Source: CAVPTL01 sp963727235 (GTDB lineage Bacteria; Actinomycetota; Thermoleophilia; Gaiellales; JAICJC01). Taken from it: a stretch of DNA of 64,000 nucleotides. Shown here one piece after another: positions 33,288 through 41,666 of this stretch. The DNA is taken from the NCBI GenBank assembly GCA_963727235.1, contig CAVSFZ010000028.1:1-64000 (forward strand). Reading direction: 5' to 3'. Below the pieces are notes generated by a model, which was given only the letters and a program-made list of their open reading frames with translations, was not told the DNA's origin and did no database searches. The position numbers and the translations under genes are program-made. The first letter of the stretch is position 1; every line of letters starts with the position of its first letter.

Positions 33288-33303
33288 TCTGACCTTAGTC
33301 AGA
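33288..33303. promoter_or_regulatory. candidate MarR operator upstream of the MarR-GNAT gene
   Basis: TCTGAC-CTTA-GTCAGA is a 6+4+6 inverted repeat beginning 25 bp before the GTG start. It overlaps a second palindrome, CAGAT-A-ATCTG (33300-33310), and is followed by another GTCAGAC (33316-33322). MarR proteins commonly repress their own promoter through such sites. The binding partner is inferred from position. Confidence 0.55.
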
Positions 33304-33329
33304 TAATCTGCCGCAGTCAGACCGCGGTG

Positions 33330-33362
33330 GTGAATAATTGGTGCCAGGCACCAATTATTCAC
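33330..33362. repeat. boundary palindrome copy 6 (AATT-arm variant)
   Basis: A 16+1+16 palindrome with arm GTGAATAATTGGTGCC and centre A (33346). The inner arm AATT differs from both other types and is again perfectly mirrored. It sits between divergent genes next to the MarR operator. Confidence 0.95.
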
Positions 33363-33387
33363 TCGGCCCAGGCTCTAGACTGAGGGC

Positions 33388-33870
33388 ATGCTTGCTGCCA
33401 TGGTCACGAGTATCGCCAAGCTGGTCGTCCTGGTCGTGATCGTCGGTGCTGTTGGCGAGGGGTGGACGCTGTGGCGCCGGTGGCGCAAGAGCGCCATGGT
33501 GGTGTTCGACCGAGTCGGGCTCTCGCTGACCGAGGAGCTGGCCGAGGTGGAGTTCGACTTCGTCAACGCCGGCCGCATGCCGGCGCGCAATCTGGAGGCG
33601 TGCTTCTCGGCCGGCATGGGCAGCAAGCTCGACCAGCCGGTGGACTTGGAGACGCTGCCGCCGAACACCCACATTCACGGCACCCTGCGCCTGGCACGCG
33701 ATCTGTGGGACATCGGCGTGGCCCTGGACGAGCTCAGAGTCGTGCTGGTATGGGACGACGACGCCGATCACCGGGTCAAGGAACGTCCGTTTCACGCCTC
33801 TCCCGACGAGATCGAGGAGGCCACCCATCGCTGCGCGCTGATGCCGTGGCCGCACGATCCCAGCGGTTGA
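33388..33870 (+). CDS. hypothetical protein with one N-terminal membrane helix
   Basis: A 160-aa protein. Residues 6-25 (VTSIAKLVVLVVIVGAVGEG) form a membrane anchor, followed by a basic patch (WRRWRKS) and a soluble beta-rich domain (VVFDRVGLSLTEELAEVEFD and LETLPPNTHIHG). No family recognised. ATG 33388, 25 bp after palindrome copy 6. Convergent with the two-gene DUF523-like cassette. Confidence 0.6.
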   Translation: MLAAMVTSIAKLVVLVVIVGAVGEGWTLWRRWRKSAMVVFDRVGLSLTEELAEVEFDFVNAGRMPARNLEACFSAGMGSKLDQPVDLETLPPNTHIHGTLRLARDLWDIGVALDELRVVLVWDDDADHRVKERPFHASPDEIEEATHRCALMPWPHDPSG

Positions 33871-33876
33871 GGCGGA

Positions 33877-34191
33877 CTACTCGGCCGGGTTGGCCCGTTC
33901 GGTCAGGCTGTGGCCGGTGGCGCTCAACGCCTCCACGAACGCGGTCACCTCGTCTGTCACCGGACCGGCAAGCGCCAGCTGATAGCCGTCGTCCAGGAAG
34001 GTGACCGCCTGGTCGACGATCGCCGAGCACCAGGCCCGCCGCGCCTCCGGCACCAGATCGGCCGGCCACAGCGCGATCACTCCCCAGCCCTGATCGGCGA
34101 GCCTGGCCAACTCGTCGGGAGCACCCGCCGGCGGGTTCACGACCGAGTCGGCCACCACCGCAATCCGATGGGAACGGCCGTCACCCTGCAT
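33877..34191 (-). CDS. small unknown protein, partner of DUF523-like protein (cassette A)
   Basis: A 104-aa protein. HRIAVVADSVVNPPAGAPDE, WGVIALWPADLVPEARRAWC and LDDGYQLALAGPVTD align well with the protein at 42210-42599, which has the same neighbour. The strand-helix repeats suggest a small alpha/beta fold. No known family. ATG 34191 overlaps the DUF523-like gene by 11 bp, so it is co-translated. It is the last gene of the six-gene hydantoin-type operon. Confidence 0.65.
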   Translation of the reverse strand: MQGDGRSHRIAVVADSVVNPPAGAPDELARLADQGWGVIALWPADLVPEARRAWCSAIVDQAVTFLDDGYQLALAGPVTDEVTAFVEALSATGHSLTERANPAE

Positions 34192-34729
34192 CGGCCACCA
34201 CGTCGCTCAGCTTCGCCAGCTCGCGCCGCTCGTCGTACTCGAGCAGATCCTGGCCGATCCCGACCACCCGCGCGCGCGTGCGATCCCCGAGCATGCCCAG
34301 CAGCGTCTCGGTGAAGATGCCCGCGCCCGGCGTCACCGGGTAATCCTCGTCCCGCGGTTTATCGGGACGCCCGCCCCACTCGTCGCTGGAGGCGGTCAGC
34401 TCCACCCCCATCGACGGGCTGCCGTCGATGCCGATGATCACGACTCGCGACCCGGCGGCCAGATCGGCCTCGATCTGGGCTGCGACCGGTTCGGCCAGCC
34501 GCCGGCAGTGAGAGCGAAACGCCACCGTGTCGTACTGCTCGCGCACCGCCCAGAACCGGCGGGTGCCGCCGAACGCGAGCTCGGGGCACGGCATCTGGCG
34601 GATGGTCGCCCCGTGCTCGCGCAGCAGCGCAACCACCGGCGAGTACACCCCCGCGCAGCGCGCGCCCTCGTCCACCTTGGAGTTCGCATTCAGAAGGCAG
34701 TGAGCCAGATAACACACCGTTCGACTCAC
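34181..34729 (-). CDS. DUF523/COG5418-like protein (TudS-related), cassette A
   Basis: A 182-aa protein. AHCLLNANSK (C11), MPCPELAFGG (C48) and IGIDGSPSMGVELTASSD match the DUF523/COG5418 pattern, related to TudS, an Fe-S thiouracil desulfurase. The Cys expected in SPSCG is Met107 here, so one cluster ligand of TudS is missing. Function is therefore uncertain. GTG 34729 overlaps the dehydrogenase stop (GTGA). A close paralog is at 41667-42209. Placement inside a hydantoin-type operon suggests a role in a cyclic ureide or thio-ureide pathway. Confidence 0.7.
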   Translation of the reverse strand: MSRTVCYLAHCLLNANSKVDEGARCAGVYSPVVALLREHGATIRQMPCPELAFGGTRRFWAVREQYDTVAFRSHCRRLAEPVAAQIEADLAAGSRVVIIGIDGSPSMGVELTASSDEWGGRPDKPRDEDYPVTPGAGIFTETLLGMLGDRTRARVVGIGQDLLEYDERRELAKLSDVVADAG

Positions 34730-35757
34730 TCGGACACCAGCACGATCTTGCCGACGTGGCGGCGCTCGTCCATGTACGCATGCGCGGCCGCGGCCTCACT
34801 CAGCGCAAAGCTGCGGTCGATCGGGACGACGATGCGGCCGTCCAGCGCCATCTGCAAGGCGTCGCGGATCTCGTCCGGCGAGGCCACCCTGAACCCCAGG
34901 ATGCGATGGCCATGGCGAAACAGCTCAATGATGTCCAGCGGCACAACCTCCCCCGCATGCGCCCCACAGGTCACCAGCCGGCCGTCGGGGGCGAGCGCCG
35001 CCATGTGCTCGGGGAAGCGCGGCCCGCCGGTGGTGTCGACCACCGCGTCCACCCCGCGCCCGTCGGTGGCCTCGGCCACCGCCTCGGCGATCGACGTCTC
35101 GGTGTAACAGAACACCACATCGGCCCCCAGCGCTCGCACCGCGTCGATCTTCTCGGGCGAACCGACCGACGCGATCACCCGGGCACCGGCGATCCCCGCG
35201 GCCTGGACGGCGGCTCCGGCCACGCCGCCCGACGCCGACGGCACCAGCACCGTCTCGCCGGGACGGACAGCGGCCACCGTGGCCACCATCGACCACGCCG
35301 TCGACACCACACACTGGGCTGCGGCGGCGACCGGGAAGTCGCGCTCGTCGCGCAGCGGGATAACCGCGCGGGCGGGCACCTGCACCAGCTCGGCGTAGCC
35401 GCCCCAGCGGTCGGTGCCGTACACGGTGAATCGCTCGCACAGATCCTGCCGCCAGCGGGCGCAGGCGGAGCACGTCCCGCACGAGAACTGCTGGTAGGCG
35501 GTGACGGGGTCGCCCACGGCGATTCCCTGGACGGCGCGGCCGACGGCGGCCACCGTCCCGGCGAACTCGGCACCCAGCACCCACGGCATCGTGAACGGCC
35601 AGCGGGAGCTGCCCGCCCGCGAGTCCAGGTCGCTGTGGTTGACGCCGCAGGCCCGTACCCGCACGAGCACATCGTCGTTACCGCAGGCCGGATCGTCCAG
35701 CTGCTCCCACCGCATCACCTCCGGGCCGCCGTAGTCCCGGAACGTCGCCGCCCACAT
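34726..35757 (-). CDS. zinc-containing alcohol dehydrogenase/quinone oxidoreductase (MDR) family
   Basis: A 343-aa medium-chain dehydrogenase. The catalytic domain has ACGVNHSDLDSRAG and GAEFAGTVAAVG. CGTCSACARWRQDLC looks like a structural zinc-Cys lobe, and VLVPSASGGVAGAAVQAAGI is the NAD(P)-binding Rossmann loop. ATG 35757. A long in-frame upstream extension is a shadow of the racemase gene. It begins 2 bp after the racemase stop and overlaps the DUF523-like gene. Substrate unknown; probably oxidises an alcohol or reduces an enone in the same pathway. Confidence 0.82.
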   Translation of the reverse strand: MWAATFRDYGGPEVMRWEQLDDPACGNDDVLVRVRACGVNHSDLDSRAGSSRWPFTMPWVLGAEFAGTVAAVGRAVQGIAVGDPVTAYQQFSCGTCSACARWRQDLCERFTVYGTDRWGGYAELVQVPARAVIPLRDERDFPVAAAAQCVVSTAWSMVATVAAVRPGETVLVPSASGGVAGAAVQAAGIAGARVIASVGSPEKIDAVRALGADVVFCYTETSIAEAVAEATDGRGVDAVVDTTGGPRFPEHMAALAPDGRLVTCGAHAGEVVPLDIIELFRHGHRILGFRVASPDEIRDALQMALDGRIVVPIDRSFALSEAAAAHAYMDERRHVGKIVLVSE

Positions 35758-35759
35758 CG

Positions 35760-36479
35760 CTACGAGCCCTGCATGCCGACGTACGGGATCAGCTCGGGCA
35801 CCGCGTAGGCGCCCGCCTTGCTGGTGTGAAGCCCGCAGCTCCACAGCGAGAACGCGAGCGTCGATCCAAACGCCACGCCGTCGCACACCGGTACTCCCAC
35901 CGCCTCGGTGACCGCCTGCGAGACGTCGGCCATCCCCCCGCACGCCAGGATCAGCGCGTCGGCGCCGTGGTCCGCCACCAGCCGCTTGCCGACGGCGATG
36001 ATCGCCGGGGTGGTGTCGGGATGGTGGCTGCCCTGCTCCGCCACCGGGATGTTGAGGGGCACGATCCCGGCGCATCGAGAGGCCAGGCCGCGGGTCTCCA
36101 CCGACTCCTCCAGCGCCGGGATTCCGCGCGGCAGCGTGGTGACGATCCCAAACCGCTTGGCCACCAGAGTGGCGGCGATGTAGGCGGCCTCGCCGATGCC
36201 GACCACCGGCGCGTCGGTGAGCTCGCGGGCGGCGTCCAGCCCCGGATCTCCGAAGCACGCGATCAGGTAGGCGTCGTGCGGAGTCAGCGAGCGCACCAGC
36301 GCGGCCACTTCGGCCGCGGCCACCACCGCGTCGGCCTCGCTCTCGATCGACGCCGGGCCGCGGGGCGGATTGACCGCCGTCACCTCGCACCCAGCCGGCA
36401 GCGCCTCCAGCGCGACGCCGCGCATCGCCGCGGTGTGATGCTCGTCGGTGTTCGGATTCAGTAGCGCCAGCCGAAACAC
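35760..36479 (-). CDS. Asp/Glu/hydantoin racemase family protein
   Basis: A 239-aa racemase. LNPNTDEHHTAAM at the start and the two catalytic Cys in IACFGDPGLD and LACGGMADVS are diagnostic of the hydantoin/allantoin racemase group. It would interconvert D- and L-5-substituted hydantoins or allantoin enantiomers. GTG 36479 follows the cyclic amidohydrolase stop by 2 bp. Together with the amidohydrolase and M20 hydrolase it makes a complete hydantoin-to-amino-acid set. Confidence 0.82.
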   Translation of the reverse strand: MFRLALLNPNTDEHHTAAMRGVALEALPAGCEVTAVNPPRGPASIESEADAVVAAAEVAALVRSLTPHDAYLIACFGDPGLDAARELTDAPVVGIGEAAYIAATLVAKRFGIVTTLPRGIPALEESVETRGLASRCAGIVPLNIPVAEQGSHHPDTTPAIIAVGKRLVADHGADALILACGGMADVSQAVTEAVGVPVCDGVAFGSTLAFSLWSCGLHTSKAGAYAVPELIPYVGMQGS

Positions 36480-36481
36480 GG

Positions 36482-37897
36482 TCAGTCCCCCACGACCTGA
36501 ATCCCGCCCGCCAGCGAGTAATCGTCGTGGCAGGACAGGAAGCGGCCAGAGCCGGGCTGGGCCACGATCTCACCGTCGGCGTACACGGTCTCACCGCGCA
36601 CCAGCGTGCGCACCACACCGGCCCGCACCCGGCGGCCGTCGAACGGCGACCAGGGATTCTTGGAGAACTGCTGGCTGCGCGCGTCGACCACCCACTCGGT
36701 GTCGAGGTCATAGATCGCGATGTCGGCGTCGGCCCCCGGAAGCAGCGTGCCCTTGCGCGGGTGCAGGCCGGCGATCCGGGCAGGGTTGGTGGACGAGAAG
36801 CGCACGAACGCATCCAGCCCCATACCTCGCCGATGGAACGCCTCGTCCAGCGTCACCGGAACGGTTTCCTGGATCACCTGGCACCCCAGCAGCGCATCGA
36901 AGATGTTCTCCCAGCCCGGCTCCTTCTCGGCCAGCGTGTAGGCGCTGTGGTCGGAGATCAGGCAGTCGGCGGTGCCGTCCAGCACGTAGTCCCACAGCCG
37001 TTCCACCAACGCCCGGTCGCGCAGCGCCGGAGCACAGACGCCGTAGGGGCCCAGTCGCACCTGATCGTCCAGGTCGAGCAGCAGATGGTGCGGGCAGATC
37101 TCCATCGTCACCGGCCGTCCGCGGGCCTTCTCGGTGCGCACCAGGTCAGCGCTGACGGGGCTTGAGACGTGCACGATCTGGATCCTGACATCAGCGTGAG
37201 CGGCCAGATAGAGCGCGCGATGCACCGCCTCCTCCTCCACGAACGGCGGCCGCGACTCGTGGTGGGCGAGCGGGTCCCGCCGGCCCTCGGCCTTCATCCG
37301 CGCCAGCCCCGCCTGCAGCAGGGAGTCGCTCTCGCAGTGCACCAGCACCAGCCCACCGACCTCCTTGACCTCTCGCATCCCGTCCAGGAACTCGGCATCG
37401 GTGACGTGCGGATAGGACGGATCGGAGATCGGCATGAACGCCTTGAAGCCGCCGGCACCCTCCTGCCACTGGCCCTTGATCTCGGGGATCGAGGGCGCGG
37501 TCAGCGCGCCCCACAGCCCGAAATCGATCACCACCTTGCGAGCGGCCATGTCGCGTTTCTCGCGGTACAGCTGGGCGGTGGTGACCGGCGGGTAGGTGAG
37601 CGGGTGCTCCATGATCGTGGTCATGCCGCCGGCCGCGGCCGACATCGTGCCGGTGGTGAAATCCTCGCGCTCCGTGTGGCCGGGATCCTCGAAATGCGCG
37701 TGCATGTCGATCGCGCCCGGCATCACCACCAGACCGGAAGCATCGATCAGCTCGTCGGCGCCGTTGCGAGAAGCCCGGTCGACGATCGCCGAGATGCGTC
37801 CGTCCTCCACCACCACATCGGCCGCGAAGACGCCGTAGTCGGTCGCGACCGTCCCCCCCGTGATCAGCGTTCGCTTGCCAGACATCTCGATAGACAC
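36482..37897 (-). CDS. allantoinase/hydantoinase-type cyclic amidohydrolase (copy A)
   Basis: A 471-aa metal-dependent amidohydrolase. MPGAIDMHAHFEDPGH has the HxH pair, FKAFMP the carbamylated-lysine position, IQIVHVSSP and CPHHLLLD the metal His residues, and LISDHSAYT the catalytic Asp. It opens a cyclic amide (allantoin, hydantoin or dihydropyrimidine). GTG 37897 or ATG 37885 are both possible; GTG overlaps best with the upstream stop. It follows the M20 gene by 4 bp. A second copy is at 42548-43921. Confidence 0.85.
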   Translation of the reverse strand: MSIEMSGKRTLITGGTVATDYGVFAADVVVEDGRISAIVDRASRNGADELIDASGLVVMPGAIDMHAHFEDPGHTEREDFTTGTMSAAAGGMTTIMEHPLTYPPVTTAQLYREKRDMAARKVVIDFGLWGALTAPSIPEIKGQWQEGAGGFKAFMPISDPSYPHVTDAEFLDGMREVKEVGGLVLVHCESDSLLQAGLARMKAEGRRDPLAHHESRPPFVEEEAVHRALYLAAHADVRIQIVHVSSPVSADLVRTEKARGRPVTMEICPHHLLLDLDDQVRLGPYGVCAPALRDRALVERLWDYVLDGTADCLISDHSAYTLAEKEPGWENIFDALLGCQVIQETVPVTLDEAFHRRGMGLDAFVRFSSTNPARIAGLHPRKGTLLPGADADIAIYDLDTEWVVDARSQQFSKNPWSPFDGRRVRAGVVRTLVRGETVYADGEIVAQPGSGRFLSCHDDYSLAGGIQVVGD

Positions 37898-37901
37898 GAG
37901 C

Positions 37902-39128
37902 CTACCAAGCCCCGCTGAGACCCGCCAAAGTGCCGGTCAGCACGGTGATGGCAGACTCGATGTCGGCCTCGTCCGAGAGCTCCTCGGGAGCGTGACTGAC
38001 CCCGCCGTTGCGGCTGCGCACAAACAGCATCGCGGTGGGGACGCCGGCCGCGGCCAGGATGCCCGCGTCGTGCCCCGCGCCCGAGGCCAGCTCCCCGACC
38101 CCCACACCGGCCGCGGCCGCGGCGCGCCGGATGGCCTCGCTGATGCTCGCGGACATCGCCACCGGATTGCTGTGCCAGCGCTGATCCAGCTGGATCGTGC
38201 AGCCGGTGGAGCCGGCGGTGTCCGCGGCTGCCCGGGCCAGCGCCTGGATCAGTGCTGCGAGCGCGGCATCGGTGGGCGCCCGGGCATCGACCGATAGGCT
38301 GACGTGTCCGGGAATCACGTTTGCTGCGGGGTGGGCGATCCGAACCTCTCCGACGGTGATCACAGCACCGTCGATCTCGCAGGCCGCGTCGCGCATCGCC
38401 AGGCTCAGCTCGGCGGCAGCCATGAAAGCGTCGCGCCGGCCGGCCATCGGCGTCGTCCCGGCGTGGCCCGACGCACCGTCGATCGAGACCGCGTATCCGG
38501 CCATGCCCGCGATCGAGCCGACCACCGCGTGTCCGAGGCCAGAGCGCTCCAGCACCGGGCCCTGCTCGATGTGCACCTCCACAAAGCCGGCCGGCAACGC
38601 CACATCGACCGGCGGGCCGGCGAAGCCGAGGGCGTCCAGGGCATCGCGCACCGATACTCCGGCGGCGTCCCGCGACTCCAGCTCGGCGGCGTCGATCTGC
38701 CCGCACACCGCCCGGCTGCCGAAGAATCCGCGGTCGAATCGCCAGCCCTCCTCATCACGAAACGCGACCACGCACAGGGTCGACCGAGGAGACGCGGAGC
38801 GCAGCTGGGCGACCGCCTCCAGGGCTGAGAGGACGCCCAGCGCGCCGTCGAACGCCCCGCCGTTGGGGACGGTGTCCAGGTGCGAGCCGGACCACACCTC
38901 GCCCGCGTCCGGTTCGGTGCCCGCCAGCCGCCCGTACAGATTTCCAACCGCATCCCACGAGACCGCCAGATCCTCCTGCTGCATCCACCCGGCCACCAGT
39001 TCCAGTGCCCGCTGCTCGCCGGCACCCAGGCCCGGCCGGTCGGTGCCGGCGCCCTCAACGGAACCGATCTCGGCCAGCAGCGAGAGCCGCCGGGCCGTGC
39101 GTGCCGCTCGGTCTGTAGGGGTTTGCAT
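37902..39128 (-). CDS. M20 family N-carbamoyl-L-amino acid hydrolase/allantoate amidohydrolase (copy A)
   Basis: A 408-aa zinc peptidase-fold amidase. SGSHLDTVPNGGAFDGALGV holds the HxD and DG metal ligands, FRDEEGWRF the catalytic Glu pair, FVEVHIEQGPVLE the hinge, and SGAGHDAGILA the last metal His. It releases ammonia and CO2 from N-carbamoyl amino acids or allantoate. First gene of a minus-strand operon: M20, cyclic amidohydrolase, racemase, dehydrogenase, DUF523-like, small partner. Divergent from the SDR at 39190. Paralog at 59270-60508. Confidence 0.88.
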   Translation of the reverse strand: MQTPTDRAARTARRLSLLAEIGSVEGAGTDRPGLGAGEQRALELVAGWMQQEDLAVSWDAVGNLYGRLAGTEPDAGEVWSGSHLDTVPNGGAFDGALGVLSALEAVAQLRSASPRSTLCVVAFRDEEGWRFDRGFFGSRAVCGQIDAAELESRDAAGVSVRDALDALGFAGPPVDVALPAGFVEVHIEQGPVLERSGLGHAVVGSIAGMAGYAVSIDGASGHAGTTPMAGRRDAFMAAAELSLAMRDAACEIDGAVITVGEVRIAHPAANVIPGHVSLSVDARAPTDAALAALIQALARAAADTAGSTGCTIQLDQRWHSNPVAMSASISEAIRRAAAAAGVGVGELASGAGHDAGILAAAGVPTAMLFVRSRNGGVSHAPEELSDEADIESAITVLTGTLAGLSGAW

Positions 39129-39189
39129 CGCGTCAGTGGCCCGTGCTTTACTCGCGAGATCATAATCGCCACGAGGAATTGAAGGTCAC

Positions 39190-39972
39190 ATGGATCTGGG
39201 TCTCAAAGGTTGCGCCGCGATCGTTGCGGGATCGTCATCGGGAATGGGTCACGCGTCGGCACTGGCGCTTGCGCGGGAGGGCTGCAACGTGACGCTGTTT
39301 GCCCGCCGTGCCGAACTGCTGGAGCAGACGGTGGCGGAGATCGCCGGCCTGGGTTCGGGCGCCGAGGCCCTGGCGGTGACCGGCGACTCGACCGATCCCG
39401 CAGCCCTGAAGGCCGCGGTGGAGGGCACCAAAGCACGCTTTGGCCGCATCGACATCGTCGTCAACAACACCGGTGGCCCGCCCGCCGGCGGATTCGAGGA
39501 CTTCGACGACGACGCCTGGCGGGCGGCCTGGGAGCTGACGCTGATGTCGACGCTTCGACTCACTCGCCTGGCGCTGCCCGAGCTGCGCCGCAGCGGCCGT
39601 GGACGAGTCGTGAACATCACGTCGTCGGCGGTCAAGGAGCCCAATGAGGGGCTGCTGCTCTCGAACGTCTACCGGCCGGGTGTGATCGGATGGGCCAAGA
39701 CGCTGTCCCAGGACGAGGGCCCGACCGGGCTCACGGTCAACTCGATCGCGCCGGGGTTCATCGATACCGAACGGATGAAGAACCTGTATGCGTCGGGTGA
39801 TGACCCCGCCGGTGCGCGGGCGCACGACGAAGCCGCGATCCCGGCCCGCCGGTTCGGCGATCCCGCCGAGATCGGTGCGGTGGTCGCGTTCCTCTGCTCC
39901 ACCCAGGCGGCCTACATCAGCGGCATCACGGTGCTGGTGGACGGCGGCCTCGCCAAAGGGCTTTTGAGCTGA
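39190..39972 (+). CDS. short-chain dehydrogenase (SDR) with atypical active site
   Basis: A 260-aa Rossmann enzyme. GSSSGMGHASALALARE is the cofactor loop, VVNNTGGPPAG the NNAG-like motif. The usual YxxxK reads VYRPGVIGWAKT, where Tyr is kept but Lys is four residues later than normal. This variant pattern is seen in a subset of SDRs, and the chemistry may be unusual. ATG 39190 has GAAGG 8 bp upstream. Its TGA overlaps the next SDR gene. Confidence 0.82.
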   Translation: MDLGLKGCAAIVAGSSSGMGHASALALAREGCNVTLFARRAELLEQTVAEIAGLGSGAEALAVTGDSTDPAALKAAVEGTKARFGRIDIVVNNTGGPPAGGFEDFDDDAWRAAWELTLMSTLRLTRLALPELRRSGRGRVVNITSSAVKEPNEGLLLSNVYRPGVIGWAKTLSQDEGPTGLTVNSIAPGFIDTERMKNLYASGDDPAGARAHDEAAIPARRFGDPAEIGAVVAFLCSTQAAYISGITVLVDGGLAKGLLS

Positions 39973-40745
39973 GGCTGCAATCCAAGACAATCGTGGTGAC
40001 CGGCGGGTCGTCCGGGCTGGGACGGGCGATGTGCCTTGCGTTCGCGGCCGAGGGCGCCCACGTCGTGGTCAGCGACGTCCGCACCGACCCCCGTGAGGGC
40101 GGAGAGCCGACGGTGGACGTGATCGCCGAGCGCGGCGGCAGCGCCGAGTACGTCGAGGCCGACGCGTCACGGTGGGCGGACATCGACCGCCTGGTGAGCC
40201 GCGCGGTCGAGACCACCGGCAGGCTGGATGTGATGGTGAACAATGCGATCGTGGCCGGTGCCCACTCCAAGGGTCTGCTCGAGACCGAGGAGGAGGATTG
40301 GGACGCGATCATGGCCGTCGGCCTGCGCGGCGTCTTCCTCTGCTGTAAGCGGGCGGTGCAGCAGATGCTCACTCAAGACGAGGTGGCCGAGACCCGCGGC
40401 CGGATCATCAACATCTCTTCGCAGCACGGCATGATCGGCACCCCGGGCCATGTCGCCTACTGCACCGCCAAGGGCGGGATCGTCAACCTGACGAGGCAGT
40501 TGGCGGTGGATTTCGCCCGGCGCGGGATCATCGTCAACGCGATCGCGCCCGGCAAGATCCTGACCCGCCCGGCGGACGAGCCCGACTCACCCGAGATCCT
40601 GGCCTACTCCCACTCCCGCACGCCCTTCTCGCGCCTGGGCCGGCCCGACGACGTGGCCTCGGCCGCCGTCTTCCTGGCCTCCGACGAGGCCACCTACATC
40701 AGCGGCACAAACCTGCTGGTGGACGGAGGCTGGATGGCCTACTAG
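39969..40745 (+). CDS. classical short-chain dehydrogenase (SDR), probable CTG start
   Basis: About 258 aa. TIVVTGGSSGLGRAMCLAFA is the cofactor loop, MVNNAIVAG the NNAG-like motif, and SSQHGMIGTPGHVAYCTAKG the Ser...YxxxK active site. The first GTG in frame (39993) would cut the first strand, so I place the start at CTG 39969, which overlaps the previous TGA and has AAAGGG about 10 bp before. It ends DGGWMAY like the convergent SDR at 40864. The TAG stop shares its last base with palindrome copy 7. Confidence 0.8.
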   Translation: MRLQSKTIVVTGGSSGLGRAMCLAFAAEGAHVVVSDVRTDPREGGEPTVDVIAERGGSAEYVEADASRWADIDRLVSRAVETTGRLDVMVNNAIVAGAHSKGLLETEEEDWDAIMAVGLRGVFLCCKRAVQQMLTQDEVAETRGRIINISSQHGMIGTPGHVAYCTAKGGIVNLTRQLAVDFARRGIIVNAIAPGKILTRPADEPDSPEILAYSHSRTPFSRLGRPDDVASAAVFLASDEATYISGTNLLVDGGWMAY

Positions 40746-40777
40746 TGCATAAAAGGTGCCTGGCACCTTTTATGCAC
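40745..40777. repeat. boundary palindrome copy 7 (TGCAT outer-arm variant)
   Basis: A perfect 16+1+16 palindrome, arm GTGCATAAAAGGTGCC, centre T (40761). It has TGCAT where the others have TGAAT, with the matching ATGCA on the other side: a compensated double change. Between convergent SDR genes. The first base is the last base of the upstream TAG. Confidence 0.95.
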
Positions 40778-40863
40778 GGCGATGTGCGAGCGGAGGCGTG
40801 GCAAACCCACGTTGAGCACCGCACCACCGCGTGGGACGCAGCCAGAACCGGCGCGGACCAGCC

Positions 40864-41634
40864 TCAATATGCCATCCAGCCGCCGTCCACCATCAGGTTG
40901 ATACCGCTGACGTAGCTTGCGTCGCTCGCAAGGAATGCGACCGCGGATGCGACATCCTCCGAGCGGCCCAGCCGGGGGAACGGGGTGCGGGACTGCACGT
41001 AGGCCAGCCCCTGCTCGTCGGCGCTGAGATCGCCGGGGGTTCCGGTCACGATCTTGCCGGGCGCCACCGCGTTGCAGAGGATGCCGTCGCGTCCGTAGTC
41101 GACCGCGATCTGGCGCGTCATCTGCACCAGACCGCCCTTGCCGACGCTGTAGGCGAAGTGGCCAGGCGGGCCGACCATGCCATGCTGGGAGGTGATGTTG
41201 ATGATCCGGCCACGAGCATCCCCCACCAGCGGCTGGGTCAGCATCTGGCGCACCGCCGCACGGCACAGCAGGTACGGCCCGCGAAGGTTCACGGCCATCA
41301 TCGCGTCCCAGTCCTCCGGGGTCGTCTCCAGCAGGGCCTTGGAGTGCGACCCGGCCAGCACCGCGTTGTTGACGATCACGTCCAGCGACCCGGTTCGCTC
41401 CACCGCCAACGCCACCAACCGGTCGCAGTCGGCCTCGCTGGAGACGTCGGCATCGACGTGCACGGCGCTGCCGCCCGAGGCCGCGATCACATCATCGGTG
41501 GGGTCTCCCCCGGTGATCGGGTCTCGCCGGATGTCGGCCAAAAGGACATCGAATCCGTCGCCGGCCAACCTGATCGCGATGGCACGCCCGATCCCCGATG
41601 CGGCCCCGGTGACGATGGCGCTTGGATGACTCAT
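40864..41634 (-). CDS. short-chain dehydrogenase (SDR), paralog of the convergent SDR
   Basis: A 256-aa SDR. AIVTGAASGIGRAIAIRL, VIVNNAVLAG and SQHGMVGPPGHFAYSVGKGG give the full Rossmann and catalytic pattern. It shares long stretches with the SDR at 39969-40745 (R-P-T-G-GDPT, SQHG, ending NLMVDGGWMAY), so the two were duplicated and now face each other across palindrome copy 7. ATG 41634 taken over GTG 41640. It is divergent from the second DUF523-like gene, 32 bp away. Confidence 0.85.
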   Translation of the reverse strand: MSHPSAIVTGAASGIGRAIAIRLAGDGFDVLLADIRRDPITGGDPTDDVIAASGGSAVHVDADVSSEADCDRLVALAVERTGSLDVIVNNAVLAGSHSKALLETTPEDWDAMMAVNLRGPYLLCRAAVRQMLTQPLVGDARGRIINITSQHGMVGPPGHFAYSVGKGGLVQMTRQIAVDYGRDGILCNAVAPGKIVTGTPGDLSADEQGLAYVQSRTPFPRLGRSEDVASAVAFLASDASYVSGINLMVDGGWMAY

Positions 41635-41666
41635 CTGCACTTCCTCTCGGTTCCTATACTGCGGAC

